From Diphasiastrum complanatum (lineage: Eukaryota > Streptophyta > Lycopodiopsida > Lycopodiales > Lycopodiaceae): DNA of 64,000 bases. Made by a program: the position numbers and the translations under genes. The notes beneath the pieces were generated by a model. That model saw only the letters and a list, made by a program, of their open reading frames with translations. It was not told the DNA's origin and made no database searches. Positions 34,000 through 45,727 of the stretch are shown piece after piece (the stretch's first letter is position 1; every line of letters starts with the position of its first letter). The stretch spans positions 1,772,587-1,836,586 of the forward strand of contig CM055100.1 in assembly GCA_029204225.1 (NCBI GenBank). The letters are read 5' to 3'.

Positions 34000-34461
34000 A
34001 TGGTACTGATCAAAGAACAGAGTGGCAGCTCAAGCAACTCATCTGGAGACAACAGCGAAAGCGTGGTGAGACTCGATGGAGATAATCAACAAGATGCAAT
34101 CTCCACATACACCTGTTGGTATGTGGATTCTCGAGCGAGTACCCATATGACGTTTGAACGGAAGGGGTTCATCACATATGAACTCGTGACAAGGAAGAGA
34201 GAGATCACAGTGGGAGATCGAGGCATGGCGGATGTGGTGGGCGTCGGGTCAGTGGCTGTATGGTTAGGAAAGGGAAGAGAGTTGATCATACAAGAAGTTC
34301 TACATGTGCCAAATTTAGCGAAGAATCTGATCTCGGTTGGGTCACTCACAGACAAGGGAATGGAGGTTTCTTTTGAAAGACAGGGATGCATGATTACAGA
34401 TGAGGGCGAGGTGATTGCGATGGGCTTCAAGATGGGCTCGAGTGGGTTGTATCAATTGTAG
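34000..34461 (+). pseudogene. Copia D protease region, catalytic Gly lost
   Basis: Reads CWYVDSRASTHMTF where an active copia protease has DSGASTHM, so the Gly of the Asp-Ser/Thr-Gly triad is Arg. Downstream LHVPNLAKNLISVGSL is the usual post-protease motif. A TAG at 34459 interrupts the frame before the integrase. Confidence 0.88.
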
Positions 34462-35523
34462 GGAGGAACAGTTGAGAGAGCAGCAGCCTACATCAGTCTG
34501 GAATCGAAATCCAAGAACAACGTGTGGCACAGGCGAATGGGCCATCTTGGGGCAGGAACCTGCAGAGGTTGGCAAAGGAAACGATGCTGGAGGATTATGA
34601 TTATGATCTGAAGGAGTGTATAGACAGATGCGAAGCCTGTGTCTATGGCAGACAGCACAAGGTTCCATTGTGCAAGAACCCATCAGAGCGAGCAACGGAG
34701 CTGCTTCAGCTTATACACACAGACTTGTGTGGTCCAATGGACGTAGCATCCATCGGAGGTTCGAAGTATTTCGTCTCCTTCATAGACGATTATTCGAGGC
34801 TTATCAGGATCTGCCTGATCAAAAGCAAAAGCCAGGCCTTTGACAGTTTCAAGGCCTTCAAGGCACTGGCTGAGAATCAAACTGGGGAAAGAATAAAGGT
34901 GCTGAGATGTGACAACGGAGGCGAGTATCGCAGCAAGGAATTCGATTATTTTTGCAGCTTGAATGGGATCAAGAGAGAATTCACCGTGCTACACACCAGA
35001 GCAGAACGGGGTGGCAGAGCGAAAGAACCGTACTATAGTCAAAATGGTAAGATGTATGTTGCAGGAAAAGGACCTGCCCAGAGAATTGTGGGGGAAAGTC
35101 GTCAACACAACAAGCTACATCTTGAACAAGTCTCCCACCAAGGCAGTAAAGGGAAAGACCCCTTTCGAGCTATGGTTCAAGAAGAAGCCTAGTGTGGCTT
35201 ACCTGAGAGTATTCGGGTGTGTGGCGTACACACATATCCCAAAAGAAAAAAGAAAGAAATTAGATGCGAAGGGACAAAAATGCATCTGTGTAGGGTATCT
35301 TGAAGGAGTCATGGGATACAAATTCTACAATCCTGTAAGCAAGAAATTCTTGGTAGCCAGGGACGTCATCTTCAATGAAGATGAAAGCTACGAGTCAGAT
35401 GGAAAACAGGTTAAGGAAATCAGGGCATCCATGCCTGCACAAGAGATTCCCATAATCTCAATATCGGACATCATTGGGGTGTTCGATGAAGAAAGCCAAG
35501 AAAGAGAGATCTACCGGCATTGA
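34462..35523 (+). pseudogene. Copia D integrase, two frameshifts, 3'-truncated
   Basis: VWHRRMGHLGAGT, then a shift near 34555, then ERATELLQLIHTDLCGPMDV, FVSFIDDYSRLIRICLIKSK and LRCDNGGEYRSKEF. A second shift near 34990 leads to YTPEQNGVAERKNRTIVKM, FELWFKKKPSVAYLRVFGCV and KKFLVARDVIFNEDESYESD. All three catalytic residues (HTD, RCD, AE) persist, but the element stops before RT at 35523. No 3' LTR is seen. Confidence 0.88.
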
Positions 35524-37562
35524 ACAAGGGGGCTCAAACGGAGCATCACGGGCATTGCAAGAAGGGGACAGATCAACCTGAGAAGACATGGACGACTATG
35601 CAGAGGAGACAGAGTGTAGACGAGCCATATTGCCTGAGCATGTATTCTTATAGGTGAGATGAGAGTTGGAAACCCATGAGCTTTCAATATGAATATGTTG
35701 TTCTTTTATTCCAATTTCATGTTCATATCTGCCTTCATTGACTATTATGATGATGCTCAAGGGTGATGCAAGCAACCATGTAATATTCCCTAGCGGTCAT
35801 GCTTGTATACATATGGCACTCTAGGCAACGCACATTGTCACACATTCTAGCTTACAATTTTTTTTGCCAAAAAAGTTGAATGCCTAAAAATGGCATGGAA
35901 CGATAGCCCATGGAAAAGGCAAGTTAAGCCCAGGCACAACATGTTTGGTTTGGTATAACCAAAATCAAACATGATGAGCTTCAAAAAGTGTGGTACAAGT
36001 TTTGACTTGTGCTAATTGACTGATGGTGATTAGAAGCAACTCCAAATACAGCGAACATGATCTACCCAAAATTGATGTATATGTTGTAAATATTCGACAT
36101 CCAATAAGTATACTTTAAACTCTATATATTTGTGTTGAAAACTTCAATAAAGAAGTGTTATGTTGTATTTAGAAACACAATCAACTTAAAAGATAAGACA
36201 AATTCGCAATAAGAGGTGAAAGAGATGAAGTGTTGAAGAATGGGGTTTTAGGAATTTGTTGTACGAGCATTCAACCACAAACAAGATCTGTCCATAAGCG
36301 GGCTACTACTGGAAACCTGAAAACATAACTTTCTCTAAAAAATGCAGTGAATGATGCTTCACTAAACTACACTGATGATTCAACAAAACTAGTATTTCTC
36401 GTCTAGCGTGGTTCTTGTTCTATGTTTTTTTTCAATTGTAGACGAGTGCAACATTTTTCAGCAAAAATATCCTCTCGCATCTGGCTGCTAGAAATGGACC
36501 AACATTCAATACAAGAAGGAGCTTTGTTGAAAAGTTCTTGCCACATGTTGGGAGTATAATTGGAGATGTAGGGCTACTTATAACATGCAACCTAGTTTTT
36601 GGATAAAAATTACCATAAAACTGTAGTAAGTAGCAAAAAATTTGTGAAAAGGTTGTTTGTACACCAGCCAAGTAAGACAAAGTTATACCATTGGAATGTG
36701 ATGTACAAGATACTTTTGTTTCAAAGGCTGAATTTCTTTATTCTAGAGATAGTCGTTACCGATAGGATAAATGCCAGCCTCTAATCAATGTTAGAAGTAG
36801 GAGGTTGTCTCAAAAACCTAGTGCAATTGAATGAACAATATTCCCTCATATCTCATAGGGTTACTCTCTTATGATTCCTTTTTATCACCCTCTTGTTCTT
36901 ATAATCGGCCATCTCTCTCTAGCTCTTCCCTCACTTCACACTCTCCTTAACTTGCTTCATCCAAATTCTACTTGTTATCGTATCAAAAGTAAGCAAGGAG
37001 ATCACCTTGGAGTTGACCTCCAGTCCATTTTGAGTTTTTTGATTGGCTGAGATGTGTTTTTTGAAGCCTTATGGTTTTTGGTCTCATGCATATGTGATAT
37101 TGTTTTCAATTCTTGATCTTGTCGCTAAGGATGCTACATTACTATTATCACACATGGGGCCATTTTTTATTTGGCAAATGAACTCACAAAGAACATCCTT
37201 AAGACATGAAAGAAGCAACATAGAAAGAACAAAAAGGAAAAAAATGGAAAGTGAACAAAGTAGCTCCTTAAATATTTATATTTATATTTAGCTTTCTACA
37301 TCAAATGATAAAGTCGGACATTTAGTACATTTGTGGAATGGGAACTCAATCACGTGTTTATTGCATTGGAAAGTTGTTGGAAAGGGCACCCTTTGGCAAC
37401 TGTCTTTTTGTTTTGGAAGGCAAGAAATATAACTTGTCATCAATTCTTGAAAATAGCTATATTGTTGTGTTGGATTTCATGATACCTTTTATCATGCCAT
37501 TATTCCCTCCCCTAAACAAGCATGCATGGGTGGCAATCTTCATTGAGGCTTTTTGGTAATAA
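35524..37562. other. AT-rich unassigned DNA
   Basis: Nothing coding is recognised. At about 36979 a tatcgtatcaaaagtaagc sequence follows CT-rich sequence and faintly resembles a mutated copia primer site after an LTR, but it is too weak to call. Confidence 0.4.
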
Positions 37563-37685
37563 TTTCCATGTAAGATAAGAAATACAACCATGTAAATCTT
37601 GTATAATGAAAGTGACAAAGCATGTAGCTCCTCCTTTGCTTTTTGAAGATGAGAAATGGACATCCGAGTGCACAAGCTCCAATGG
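37563..37685 (-). pseudogene. Copia E integrase fragment (distal part)
   Basis: Parallels 51570-51660 of element F on the same strand. Shared DNA includes cttgta/gtaat-atgaaagt, gtggctcctcc and gatgagaaatg-acatccgagtg. It encodes the HSDVHF to FIDDYTR part of integrase in degraded form. It is separated from the next fragment by the insert at 37691. Confidence 0.7.
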
Positions 37686-37690
37686 ATGAT

Positions 37691-38596
37691 TGTTGGATTT
37701 ATTCCTCTACTCTCCTAATGATTCCATGTTAATCCAGTTCCATTCATATTGCTACAGTTTTACATGCATTGTCGCATAGTCTGCAGAAATACTCTATTAT
37801 TGAAGATAGGCAACAGAGTGGCAGTCTGACTTGTCAAAGTTACTCGACTTGTTGGAGTTGGCCAACTTATTGGGGAAGCTAGACTTGGTCGACTTATCGT
37901 GGAGTCCGACTTGTTGACTCAACCGACTATCGTCGAGGATCGTCAAACAACTATCTAGACTTTATAGACTATCAGCAGCAGCATGCTCGAAGCCTTCTCA
38001 TGCCCACTTTCTGTACTATGCAACTACTTGGACAATGACAATAGCAACCATGATCTACTCCAGACGGTGCAACGGCTCCACGCCACCTTTTTGTACATAC
38101 ATCTGCACAACTGTAAATTGTATATAGAGATAGTTATTGTAGTCAATATCATGTCAGAGATAGACACGGTAGATGCTTTCACGCATCGATTCTTTCTTTT
38201 AGACTGATTGTGAGTAATAAGCTCATAGCTTTTACAGAGCAGAATTAGCTTCTTGAGCACGCGGTCACGCGGTTTCTTGCTATTGTCTTGTGCTCATAGC
38301 ATCAATATGACTTGTATTTCTATATATTAATCTGAATCAATTACTGTCTTGGTTTTGCGTTCAGATTCTTTGTTAGAATTGTATGTGTTGCTATTTTGTT
38401 TTTTGTTTGACTCCCTTACTGCTTTGTCTGACTATCTGCTCTTCCGGTTTCACATAAACACAATTAAACTCTGTTTTGTGTTTGCCTACTATTGTAGTAG
38501 TGCACGCATCGAGGGAATCAGTCAGTCATTGCTTTCATACAGTAGTGGGATCTTTTCAATCTGATTGTTCAACCCATCCATTCACATATCTTCGAC
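37691..38596. mobile_element. Solo-LTR-like insert splitting copia E
   Basis: Comparison with F shows that E is contiguous except for this ~0.9-kb block. It begins TGTTGGATTTATTCC and is flanked by atgat (37686-37690) and atgac (38597-38601), a possible 5-bp target duplication with one mismatch. It has no ORF with a recognised domain and has a tctatatattaat motif, all compatible with a solo LTR. The 3' end reads TTCGAC rather than CA, so the exact boundary is uncertain. Confidence 0.5.
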
Positions 38597-38601
38597 ATGA
38601 C

Positions 38602-38965
38602 GAGTCTTGATATTAGATCTTGGATATGGCCTCGTATGTGACTTTGCAATTGCACATGCTTCACAAGGCTTGAGCTCCTTTGATAAGATCTTTGGCAATC
38701 CAATAACTTTCACTTCTTTGACCATAGATGCCATGACTTTAAATTTGGGATGGCCCAATCTCTTATGCCATAATTCTTCTTGAGAAATCTTGGTCTTGTA
38801 GGTTATATCACAAGTGTAAGCACTCCAAGTCTAGATCCACTAGCAATAATCTCATCTTCTCTCTTGATTACACAAGTGTCAACACCAAACTTGACATCTA
38901 GGCCACTATCAGGCAATCGACCACAAGCAATTGACCAACACTAATGAGAATTTTTGCTAGTTTTG
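38602..38965 (-). pseudogene. Copia E pol fragment, gag_pre-integrase region
   Basis: Colinear with 51680-52025 of F: gcacatgcttcacaaggcttgagctc-like DNA, ttgggatggcccaatctcttatgccataattc, then tcatcttctctcttgat. It encodes the degraded LWHRRLGHPN and CEACAIAK zinc-binding region. Gag and protease, which should follow to the right, are deleted. The sequence goes straight to leader DNA at about 39000. Confidence 0.75.
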
Positions 38966-38989
38966 GCACAAAAGGAACATTTTTGAGAC

Positions 38990-39356
38990 TCAAGACTTTT
39001 GCGCATCTTGGTGTGTCCAACTAGGTTGGGTGCCCTACCCACCTTGCTTCAAATGGCTTTAAATTCCAGAAGACACATTCGAAAGAAATTGCAACACAAT
39101 CTAGACTCCACTAGCTTTCTATCAAGCTATCAAACACCAATTTTGGATCAACCTTGGAGATACACCAACAAGTCAAAGTTAACTGATCTCACATGTGTCT
39201 GAGTAGGTAATTTCATATAGTACGCAACAAAAATCTAATCAATGTGATTTAGATCCCTTATGATCCAAAAATCTCCTTGATGGCTATAGAGATGCAACTA
39301 TAGTTTTCAAGCCAAACTTTTCGTCACACTTGATGTATGCATGATAGTCTTAGGTA
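38990..39356 (-). other. Copia E leader
   Basis: Aligns with the F leader at 53570-53926. Shared motifs include ctatcaagctat, cacatgtgtctgagta against cacacgtgtctgagca, gattgatc-like DNA and ttaggtaggctctgatacca. Confidence 0.65.
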
Positions 39357-39369
39357 GGCTCTGATACCA
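39357..39369 (-). promoter_or_regulatory. Primer binding site of copia E
   Basis: Read on the minus strand this is TGGTATCAGAGCC, the initiator tRNA-Met type, directly next to the LTR end. Confidence 0.92.
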
Positions 39370-40048
39370 TGTGAATTTTTCACACGTGTGAGGAAACCTC
39401 AAAGTATGTGAATGATCTCCTAGGATGTGTGTGATTTCACAAAGGTCTTGCACTTGATTGATTTCACAATCTATCTTGAAAATTCTAAGGCAAGAGCACA
39501 TAGAACATGCATAAATCATTCACCATCATACATTCACATGTAAAGGCAAGTTATGATGAAAAAAACTAAGTAAGAATATGGCTTTCTCTCGAGTAGATAG
39601 AGAATACATGCATAAGCTCTCGAATAGAGAGAGAAAGGTTTAAAAGTGTGATGTGTAGAATCTCACAATATCTCCAAAAAACTTAGTGTCAAAGCACTCT
39701 CTCCCTCTCTCAAGTAGAAATCCGAGCTCCAATAGATGCAATATGATTGGGCCCTTCTTTTCTCTCCTCCTTTTTTGATTGGTCTAGTGACATAAGGACC
39801 CTCAATTTTGATTGGACCAATTTCATGGATCTTTCACTTTTGATTGGTCACATGACTTCATGACAACACATTGGTAAGTGCCACTAGCCCTCTACCATCA
39901 TGCCATGTGTAAGAAGCCTAGCCTATCTCGAGCTACATCACACACCAAAAAATTGGCCTAATCGCCTACAAACATGTGTACTTGAGGTGGAAAAGTCAAA
40001 ATTCCCCCAAACTCAACATAGATAACAAAACTTTTACTATTTTTCACA
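39370..40048 (-). mobile_element. 5' LTR of copia E
   Basis: Minus-strand LTR from TGTGAAAAATAG (40048) to AAATTCACA (39370). It resembles the F LTR in its ends, in CACACGTGTG (39381-39390) beside the PBS, and in the doubled ctctcgagtaga-gagaga and ctctcgaatagagagagaaa motifs. It is diverged in between. No partner LTR was found. Confidence 0.75.
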
Positions 40049-40195
40049 CTTATGGAGAAGCAGAAAAGAATTTCAACTTGGATTCTGATATTTTTGGAGA
40101 ATTAACCTTCATTGGAAAAACTCTAATGGAACTAACCTTCACCTGGCTCATTAATGATAAACTATTATATTTGAAAGCTTCAGAAAAGCTAGTTG

Positions 40196-40490
40196 AGCTA
40201 AGGTTGAAAGAGAGATACATATATTTTTGTGAAAAAGCTTGCAACTTTTTTTTTTCAAAAAATGATTAGGAATTCGAAGAACATTCACTTGACTCCATTT
40301 TTAGAAAATAAACCTTGTCTAAATCACTGGTTTTTAGATATACTATGAAGATTATTTAGTGAAGTTGGGCGAAGGTTAAAAGAGAGGACTGATACTTTTG
40401 TTGAAAAGCTTGTGGCTTCCCTTCAAAAATTGATTGAAAACTAAAAAAACCTTCACTTTGTCTTCTATTTTTGGATTTAGCCTTTGTCGA
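40196..40490 (+). repeat. Two diverged ~175-bp tandem repeats
   Basis: The run gaaggttaaaagagag, tttttgt-gaaaagcttg, ttcaaaaa-tgatt, and cattcactt or ccttcactt before a cctt end occurs twice, at 40196-40330 and 40370-40490. A weaker third copy may follow to 40640. AT-rich and non-coding. Confidence 0.45.
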
Positions 40491-40649
40491 GCGTCTGTAA
40501 GAAGGTCAGTGTTAGATGCAACTACTATAGGTTGGGTGAGGGTTTGCTTTAAAATCGTTTTAGTTTTTTGAAAAAAATCTTTTTTTGGCTATTTTTCTCA
40601 AGTATTTGGAAATGGCTAGGAAGTAACCTTCACCCTTCAAACTGTAGCT

Positions 40650-43142
40650 TCAATACATCAAGGCGGTCATGCCTGCAAGTGGGCGAAGGTTGGTTGCAAG
40701 GGAATAGAAAATCAAGGTCCGATGGCAATGTTGCGCCCTTTTGTCTCCAAATTATAGAAAATGAGCGATTTCTATTGTTTCTAATTTCTTGAAATCCAGA
40801 TGATCTTAACAATGATGTATTGTTTCTCGTTCCTTGCTCATCAATCCCAAGTGATCACAAGCAAGAAATCCACTCAAAATTAACCCTGAAAATGCAAATT
40901 AACCCTATTATGCAACAAAGCATTCAATTTTTGAAGAAGATTCTAACATGTCACGTGGTAGTCTGATCCCATGAAAGTAAGCATACAATCAGATTCACAA
41001 CATGTTTATGATTTAATATCTAACACTATGATCCATTAACCCCAATCTCCAAGATCACGCTTAATTTTCTCTCCCTCTCTTTTCTCTTACATAGAAAGAA
41101 GATGCAAATCCAACATTCAATTGTAAAGGTTCCACTTCTTGATTGAACATGAAAAATAGAGTACTAAGTACCACTACATATAGTGGATTTTAGAGCATTT
41201 AGTCTCAATGCCTATCGGCCAATTTCTACCTCCCTTCTTATTTGAATTCGAAAATGAGTAGAAACCCACTTTTATTAACTAGCTTGACTATTAGACCTTG
41301 CAAGATTTAATTCCTGCAATTGGCTAAAAAATTCTGTCATTAATAACTAATCAATCAATTAACCATGTCATCATCGAGTTGGGGACTTACACACACACAG
41401 TGCCAATTCCCTCACACTTATTCACTACTGTAGATCTCTGATCTAACTAGGTATATGCTGATATCCCGCAATCTTATAATAGAGATTGCCAAGTTAGATG
41501 TTTGTATTTTCAACAAATAGTTAGAAGCAAATAATAAGGGCTTTTTGGACAGGTAGAAGACCTTTGTTATAAATCGTCTTATTTTATTTGTGTCCTCCAT
41601 TCAAGATGTGACAATAGTAAATGCTATTCAAAATGTCAAATTTAGCAAAGATTTTGTACATGTATCTTGAGAAAGCTCAAGTGGAACTTGCCACATATTG
41701 TGGTTGGAAATATGTGTTCTAATGAATTTTAATATTGCAAATTAAATGTGTTTAATTTCATTTTGGTAGTTGCTTGTAAGAACCTATTGAAGGATAATTA
41801 AAGAAATTATTCATGTTTGTGAATTCTAAATTATTAGTTAGAGGTTTGAAATTGACAATTCAAAGGAATCAACCCATTTTACTACTCAAAGAAAAGAGAT
41901 TAACAATAGAGAGAATGGGATGAATTCAAAAAGAGAGATTTTGTGAGAGTAAGTGTGATTGAGATCATAGCACGATGTAAAATAATTGCTCACAACTTTG
42001 AGCAAGAGTAGTATGATTGCCACTTATTGTCAAATTAAAGTGCATAATTCATTTATAACTTTTGCAAACAAATTCATGATATTTCTTTGTTTGGTTTAAT
42101 ATTGCCAATTTTTAACTATTTTGTCATTGAGGAGAAATTGAAGTGCACAATTGTAGTGGTTCACAAATTGACGTATTTGAGGATCTTTTACATGGTTTCA
42201 TCATTGACAAAGCTATTTGAAGTTCCAATACTGATAATTTTGTGCACCTAATTTTATGACTTGTGCTTGCAAATGCTTGTTACCTTATCCTTCATTATTC
42301 GAATTATGTAAAAAGTTGTCATGTTATGTGAAAAGTTGTTATACATATAATTTGGAAAACGCAAACAATGGATAATCAGTAGCTGTTTAGTGACCACATT
42401 GCTTGCTAGAGATAAGCTCAATCTAACAGCTTAGCCAAGATGGAAAGTGCATGTAAACATGCACTACAAGAAATTTAAAAGTTGATAATAACTAGCTAGC
42501 ATACATACAAGAACAAAATTTGACGAGTTGAAAATGACATGAGTTGACAACAACTAGCAAAAGCACACGTACAAGAACAATAGGAACACAATTTGAACTC
42601 AATTGTTAAAGAGGATTTGAAGGTTCAAGTTACTCTTGAATCATACTTTTGATTTTACTGAAATTTATGCATTATGAATACAACTGAAAAATCCCTACAA
42701 AATTTTAGGTTTATAACTTTTATTGTGATTTTCATTGGTCACATTTGTCAAACAACAATTTGCTCTTTTTTACTCTCCAAATTATGCAAGAACATTAGAG
42801 AATTTTATTTAGAAGGATTGCTCATCTCAAACTTCATCTCTCTATGAATGATATCATGTTTCATGAAATTTTTTAGAGCTCAACAAATTGCTTCTATTGC
42901 ACAATTACGTAAATGAACATCATGGTTGTTTTTATAAGCTTCTTTTGGTATAAATCTCATCTTCATGGATTATAGAATTTAGTATCATATAGGTTTTCAT
43001 CTAATTCTAGGTAATTGCCACACCATAATTAGCATCATTTTTTGCAAAATTCTTGCTAAACCTTTGTTTTTTTTTTTTTTGCAAAATCCCGAAAAGAGAG
43101 AAAATGCCGAAGGTCATCTACTTTGAAGGAGGGACGTTCCTA
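40650..43142. other. AT-rich intergenic DNA
   Basis: No frame with a recognised domain and no repeat terminus. T runs occur near 43068. Confidence 0.5.
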
Positions 43143-43205
43143 GCCACTTCCCAAATTTGCGAAGTGAGAGAAAGCCACTTCTCCAAAAATGCGAAGTGAG
43201 AGAAC
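43143..43205. repeat. Two ~31-bp tandem hairpin units
   Basis: Each unit contains cacttc and gaagtg about ten bases apart (gccacttcccaaatttgcga, then the matching half), so each can form a short stem-loop. The second copy has small changes in the loop. Confidence 0.7.
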
Positions 43206-43488
43206 ACAGCCTCTCTCGTCCACATCAACATTCCTTATGGGTTGATAATATACATTATGTACAGTTGTCACAGAAGCCATATACTTCCAAGTACAACGGC
43301 TTACCTAATTAGGCGACAATCATTTATTGTAGTTAAATCATGGATGCAATCTATAAATAGATCATTCTAGCACAGATTACACGAGACGCTCCGTCCATAA
43401 GATGTATTTTTGAGCCTCCCAATTATGCCATCATTTTGTTAGTGTAACTGCCATTGTTGTGCTTCAGTGTAATATAGCAGCAATACGC

Positions 43489-44313
43489 TGTTGGGGGTAT
43501 TCCCAACATAGAGCGAATAAAAGAAAATGAGTCAATAAATGTGTTGCGAGGGCATGGCTTCCTACATGTATAAGCCCATGACCCAATGAGCATGCAAGGC
43601 AATTGTAACTAGAAATAATGGACTTGGGCCCCTTGTAATCAAAATAAAACTTGAGGCCCAAAGTCATCTTAAACTTAGAAGTCTACTATTTGAGAGTTGG
43701 GTCCAACTTGGGCTCACATGAATCTTGTGAATTCTAATGTACTTTTTGTGGACCTTTGGATTAAGTTGGGTCCAAGATGAATGGATAGGATTAGTATACA
43801 TATTAGGCAATAGTATTTTGGGGCAAGGGCCTTCCCCATTTATAAAAAGACACCTCGTGTACTCTATTTCCATGCTTAATGAGAAGGAGAAAACTCTACC
43901 AAATTTTGGACAGAAACATCCTCACTTGTTGTTCACTACTTGTTAATGTGCTTGATTGTCTTTTCCTTTTGCTCTCAAGTTTGCAAGTTTTTGGTTTCCA
44001 TAGTTAAAGTTTTTTGCATTAGCAAGCACAAGGAGCATTTGAGCTAATCTTGACCCTCACTCTCTTTCTCTCCACCTTCTCTCTATTACTCTCTTCCTCT
44101 CTTCTATTCTATTCTTCTCCTTCACAAAATCATGAAAAATGTTAGTTAAGTGGAGCAGAGTTAGGGGTGTGTAGTGTCAGTGGTGATAGAGTTAGAGAAA
44201 GAGTAGAGAACTATCTAAAAGTAGCATCTATTCATAGTTAGGCGCCTATCCAATGTTCTAACCCTTGTTGACAGGCGGGAGGGCTGCTACGACATGAGAT
44301 CTTCGACCCTACA
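43489..44313 (+). mobile_element. 5' LTR of the Ty3-gypsy element, 825 bp
   Basis: Begins TGTTGGGGGTATTCCCAACA, itself an inverted repeat, and ends CCTACA one base before a tRNA-Asp primer site. A TATA-like tataaaaag lies at about 43842. The first part matches the minus LTR at 18053-19113. No 3' LTR is present in the window. Confidence 0.85.
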
Positions 44314-44314
44314 G

Positions 44315-44332
44315 TGGTGCCGTTGCCAGGGA
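44315..44332 (+). promoter_or_regulatory. Primer binding site, tRNA-Asp type
   Basis: TGGTGCCGTTGCCAGGGA differs at two positions from the usual plant gypsy site TGGCGCCGTTGCCGGGGA. Confidence 0.9.
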
Positions 44333-45727
44333 TAGGTTTCCACTAACTAGTATAGCTGCATTTTAGCTATTTCTTGTTTTTTGGAGTAGTTCTAGGTAAA
44401 TTTTTGGGTGTTTAGAGTTAGTTTTCTGTATTTTTCTATGTTTGGACTGTTCACAACTAGCGGCGGAGGTGTGAGAGGGTAGAGGAAGCCCTGAACAGCC
44501 TCTAAGGACTTGAAATCCAAACCAATCAGTAAAAAAACCAAAATAAACACACCAATCTGTATTTTGGAGCGAAAAGAGCCAAATTTTCCATCAGATTTTG
44601 TTTTCTCCAAAACCAGTGAGAATTAACCCTCGCATAACTGGTAGTAGCTCCAAGGTATTGTCCTAGACCTACATAGAAACCTGCAAGAGTTAGTTCCAAG
44701 CAGATTGCAAAAATTAGAGAAAAAATCATAAAAATTCAAAAAACCCTTATAAAAATTCAAAAAATACAAATCTTCACCATAACTCTCACAAAGCCCTTTG
44801 AAGTTCCATCTCAGTGAGACCAGGACACAGAGAAGCTTGCGAGAGTTGGTTCACTGTCTAAAAGTCTGTGCAAGACTTCCCAGTGGAAAAAAGACGGAAA
44901 AATACCAAAGAACCCTCGCAGACACTAAAATTTTAAGTTCTAGCGGGCAAGAACCCTCACAGAGAAGTTTGAAGTTCCATCTCAGTGAGACCAGAACACA
45001 AAAGAGTCTGTGAGAGTTAGTTTGATTCCAGTGAGCTAAAAAATTGGGTTTAAGTGCTAAAAAATCACTAAAAAGTGAAGATCCAGCAAATCCTTCTAGA
45101 GAGAACTCTCATAGACCATTTCAATTGATCCAAAATGTCAATTTCCATTAGTGAAGAAGCCTACAAGAGTTAGTACTAAGTATTGGTGAAGATCAAACCA
45201 AATTAGTGGTTCTGAACCCTTGCAAACAGTGAAATTTTCATTTCTTGCAAGAGTGAACTCTTGTAGAGATTTTTAGAGTCAGAGATCCAGGCCAGATTCA
45301 GCTCCTATGATCCTTGTGAGAGTTACTTCCCAATGATCTGAGAGATATCAAAGTTTTTTGTCTGCAAAATAATTAAAGAACTCTCGCACAGCCAATCCTC
45401 GCACCATAGAACCCGCAAAGACTAGATCAATGGAAAGATCTGTACTAGATCTAGCTATTGTCAAAATCTCAGGTCAATCAGTGCAAGGAGTAAAAAGTTA
45501 TCAAGAAAAACCACCGTAAGGGCCTGATTTTCACTTCCGACCAATCAAATTGATCAGATCCTTAAGATCCAGAGTGCATCCCATTGTACAAGCAAGATCC
45601 AACTATCTTGGATCCCACCATCGGATGAATCTGAGATATGGACGATCAGTAGCAAGAAGGACAGCGAATTAAGCACCACACATTCCCAGATTAGCAACTG
45701 CTCAACAAGAGGCAGAAACCAGAACTA
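44333..45727 (+). repeat. Gypsy leader with repeated complementary decamers
   Basis: Across 44615-45420, motifs like aaccctcgca or aactctcaca alternate with gcgagagttggtt or gtgagagttagtt, which are reverse complements of each other. One block, tgaagttccatctcagtgag, occurs twice, about 165 bp apart (44802 and 44969). Similar modules reappear after the integrase at 57550-57690. No ORF of note. Confidence 0.7.

Noticed and set aside
36970-37000. Degenerate copia primer site at tatcgtatcaaaag
   Set aside because: Too many mismatches, and no LTR pair or gag nearby.
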